Shown here piece by piece: positions 5,569 through 6,933 of a stretch of DNA of 6,933 nt. The stretch comes from Thermococcus sp. (GTDB lineage Archaea; Methanobacteriota_B; Thermococci; Thermococcales; Thermococcaceae): assembly GCA_027062125.1 (NCBI GenBank), contig JAMOTW010000104.1:1-6933 (forward strand), read 5' to 3'. A program made the position numbers and the translations under genes. The notes under the pieces were generated by a model. It saw only the letters and a list, made by a program, of their open reading frames with translations, ran no database searches and had not been told where the DNA came from. The stretch's first letter is position 1. Each line of letters opens with the position of its first letter.

Positions 5569-6363
5569 TTGAATAAAAGGAAACTCGCAGTGATTCTCAT
5601 AGTTCTCATCGTGTTTGTTGCTCCAATCAGCTACGTCCTTTACTCATACCACAGTTTCGGGAACGTGCTCAAGCCCGGAACCCCAAAAGGCTCCGAAGAA
5701 TACGTTGTGATATACACACCCTCCGCGCAGTTCTATACCCTGACTGCGGAGGAATACAAGAGACTCATTGAAAGCGGAACCAGGCCTCCGGAAGGCTCAA
5801 AGATATTCAACGTTACCCTCGAAAGCTACATAACCGGCAGCCCGGAGGTCGACCTCAACTTGACCCTCAGGAGCGTTTACGAGTATTTCACCATCGTGAT
5901 GGGCGATCCCTCGGTGACCAACTGCAAGGACAATCCCCAGCTGTACATAGGTGACTGCAAGTACAGGACGCTGACGGTCTCTGAAGTGTCGGGCATGGTC
6001 GCCAACATATTCGCCGCCAACTACTACATAAAGGGCATCCATATGGGGTACGACAACGCAACCGCGAAGCAGTACGCCTTCAACCAGACGTACCTGAGGT
6101 ACAGAAAAGCCTACCTCAACTTCTGGACGAAGATTGACGTCGGGAGGGGCAAGCTTGGAAACGGGGACCACCTCGTGGTGCTGCTCATTGGGCCGGCGGA
6201 GGGGGCCGAGGAGAACAAGGTATTCGTCCCCAGAAAGGGCGTTCTCGTGGTGGAGGGGAAGACCGACGAGACCCTGAGGGCTGAAGTGGTGCTCATCGAG
6301 AACATCATTGGCTTCCAGTGGCCCAAAGGGAACGAGACTAAAACGGTGAAGATCACAGGGTGA
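5569..6363 (+). CDS. Membrane-anchored extracytoplasmic protein downstream of S-layer gene
   Basis: I do not recognise a named family. The 264-residue protein has a basic start (MNKRK), one hydrophobic helix (6-26) and then a soluble region of about 238 residues, which should lie outside the membrane. Pointers are five sequons (N81, N97, N163, N172, N255) and just two Cys (C119 and C130), placed to form a disulfide loop. The hydrophobic segment lacks a clear cleavage site (VAPISYVLYSYHS), so an uncleaved anchor is more likely than a signal peptide, though cleavage is not excluded. The start is TTG 5569, supported by GGGGGT at 5556-5561; TTG 5563 would add two residues. It begins 45 bases after the S-layer stop, so it is probably co-transcribed at a lower level. 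Context suggests an envelope role such as anchoring or assembly of the S-layer; this is inference. The 3' end overlaps the convergent gene by 11 bases. Confidence 0.85.
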   Translation: MNKRKLAVILIVLIVFVAPISYVLYSYHSFGNVLKPGTPKGSEEYVVIYTPSAQFYTLTAEEYKRLIESGTRPPEGSKIFNVTLESYITGSPEVDLNLTLRSVYEYFTIVMGDPSVTNCKDNPQLYIGDCKYRTLTVSEVSGMVANIFAANYYIKGIHMGYDNATAKQYAFNQTYLRYRKAYLNFWTKIDVGRGKLGNGDHLVVLLIGPAEGAEENKVFVPRKGVLVVEGKTDETLRAEVVLIENIIGFQWPKGNETKTVKITG

Positions 6364-6933
6364 TGACCCCTTCGAGGACTTCCCTTTTCTCATTTCCAAT
6401 CGCTTCGAAGAACTCCTCCTTACTCCTGAATGGCCTCTTCGACAGAACCTTCACGGCGGTCTTTTTTCCGATTCCCGGAAGGTACTGAAGAACCTTTGGG
6501 CTCTCGGTGTTCACGTTGACGGGGACCGGAATCCCCGTGATGCTGCGGTAACCGTGGTCGACTATCATGACGTCGTAGAACCTGTCGAGGGGCAGTTCCT
6601 TCGGCATGCCGACGACGAGCGGATAGCTCCCTATCTGCCTGCCGTAAGTGAGACCGTTGTCGAAGACCTCGGCTCGAACGTCCCTCAAAACCGTTCCGAC
6701 CGGGACGACTCGCTTGAGCATCGGGAGGTCTATCTCGTGCCTTATCTTGTACTTGTAGTGCTGGATGAGGCGCTTGTGCTTCTCGGTTTTGACTTTGCTC
6801 CTGAGGTGCCAGAGGGGAGTGCCGGGGAACACTACGACCTGCCGGATGTTTATGCGCCTTACCATTAACCCATCATCGAGGAGTTTCTTGAGGAACTGGA
6901 AGGTAAGCTCGTAGCTCCTCTTCGTTTCACCCG
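6353..6933 (-). CDS. Radical SAM enzyme with C-terminal helix-hairpin-helix, N-terminal part outside window
   Basis: The minus-strand frame is open from the right window edge to TGA at 6355-6353, so the visible ~192 residues are the C-terminal part; ATG 6865 is internal, since GETKRSYEL and FLKKLLDDG lie upstream of it in frame. In order: the last strands of a radical SAM barrel (NIRQVVVFPGTPLW), a basic linker, a TRAM-like small beta-barrel (about 6709-6512, GTVLRDVRAEVF to IPVPVNV), and a helix-hairpin-helix (about 6481-6371) with LPGIGKKTAVKVLSKRPF. This order matches the archaeal family described as radical SAM enzymes with a C-terminal helix-hairpin-helix (COG1031). The cluster-binding Cys motif is not in the window. 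TRAM and HhH segments both bind nucleic acids, so an RNA or DNA modification role is likely; the substrate is unknown. Confidence 0.88.
   Translation of the reverse strand, partial: GETKRSYELTFQFLKKLLDDGLMVRRINIRQVVVFPGTPLWHLRSKVKTEKHKRLIQHYKYKIRHEIDLPMLKRVVPVGTVLRDVRAEVFDNGLTYGRQIGSYPLVVGMPKELPLDRFYDVMIVDHGYRSITGIPVPVNVNTESPKVLQYLPGIGKKTAVKVLSKRPFRSKEEFFEAIGNEKREVLEGVITL

Noticed and set aside
6360..6429. Box C-like GTGATGA (6360-6366) and box D-like CTGA (6426-6429), as in a C/D guide RNA
   Set aside because: The C box arises from the stop codon context, the 59-base gap has no convincing D' and C' boxes, and the rest is coding on the minus strand.
6554..6868. A 104-codon plus-strand open frame at the right end
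   Set aside because: It is opposite the radical SAM/HhH gene, whose protein sequence is clearly the real one, and has no ribosome site or domain.
1..6933. CRISPR array, tRNA, rRNA, transposase or attachment site
   Set aside because: No spaced direct repeats, cloverleaf-like sequence, transposase motifs or flanking terminal repeats were seen in either strand.

Overview
The window reads as chromosomal DNA of a hyperthermophilic euryarchaeon of the order Thermococcales, most likely Thermococcus. The signs are a BRE/TATA promoter with a GGAGGTG ribosome-binding site before a very strongly codon-biased S-layer gene, AGG/ATA/GTG/TTG codon habits, tight archaeal gene packing, and proteins that look thermococcal throughout (S-layer glycoprotein, AmmeMemoRadiSam enzyme, radical SAM/HhH enzyme). 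No mobile element, CRISPR array, rRNA or tRNA was seen.

Left part (1-3542, + strand): four tightly packed genes. They are the C-terminal two thirds or so of a GT4-type glycosyltransferase (cut by the window edge), a NodB-type polysaccharide deacetylase (ATGA overlap with the first), an AmmeMemoRadiSam radical SAM enzyme (24 bases downstream, with its own GGTGA site and perhaps its own promoter), and an uncharacterised protein of about 276 residues (GTGA overlap with the enzyme). The last protein is built from two copies of one domain. The first two genes fit sugar transfer and N-acetyl-sugar deacetylation for a surface glycan or glycolipid. The radical SAM enzyme and the duplicated protein have no firm biochemical role.

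Middle part (3543-5568): a 199-base intergenic region with a short palindrome, a T-rich probable terminator, a strong BRE/TATA box and a leader of about 58 bases. The leader can fold into a GUAA-capped hairpin and a hairpin presenting the ribosome-binding site in its loop. It drives a 593-residue secreted S-layer protein with a signal peptide, seven N-glycosylation sequons, an EF-hand-like loop and no membrane anchor. A pyrimidine-rich, T-rich tract follows it.

Right part (5569-6933): a membrane-anchored, sequon-rich, disulfide-capable ectodomain protein starts 45 bases after the S-layer gene. It could be an accessory or anchoring partner of the S-layer. Its 3' end overlaps by 11 bases the 3' end of a convergent gene, the C-terminal third or so of a radical SAM enzyme with TRAM-like and helix-hairpin-helix segments, cut by the right edge.

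Taken together, the region is a cell-envelope neighbourhood (glycan enzymes, S-layer subunit, probable S-layer partner) interleaved with two radical SAM enzymes. The observations most worth following are the structured S-layer leader, the conserved-looking S-layer/anchor pair, and the internally duplicated orphan protein.
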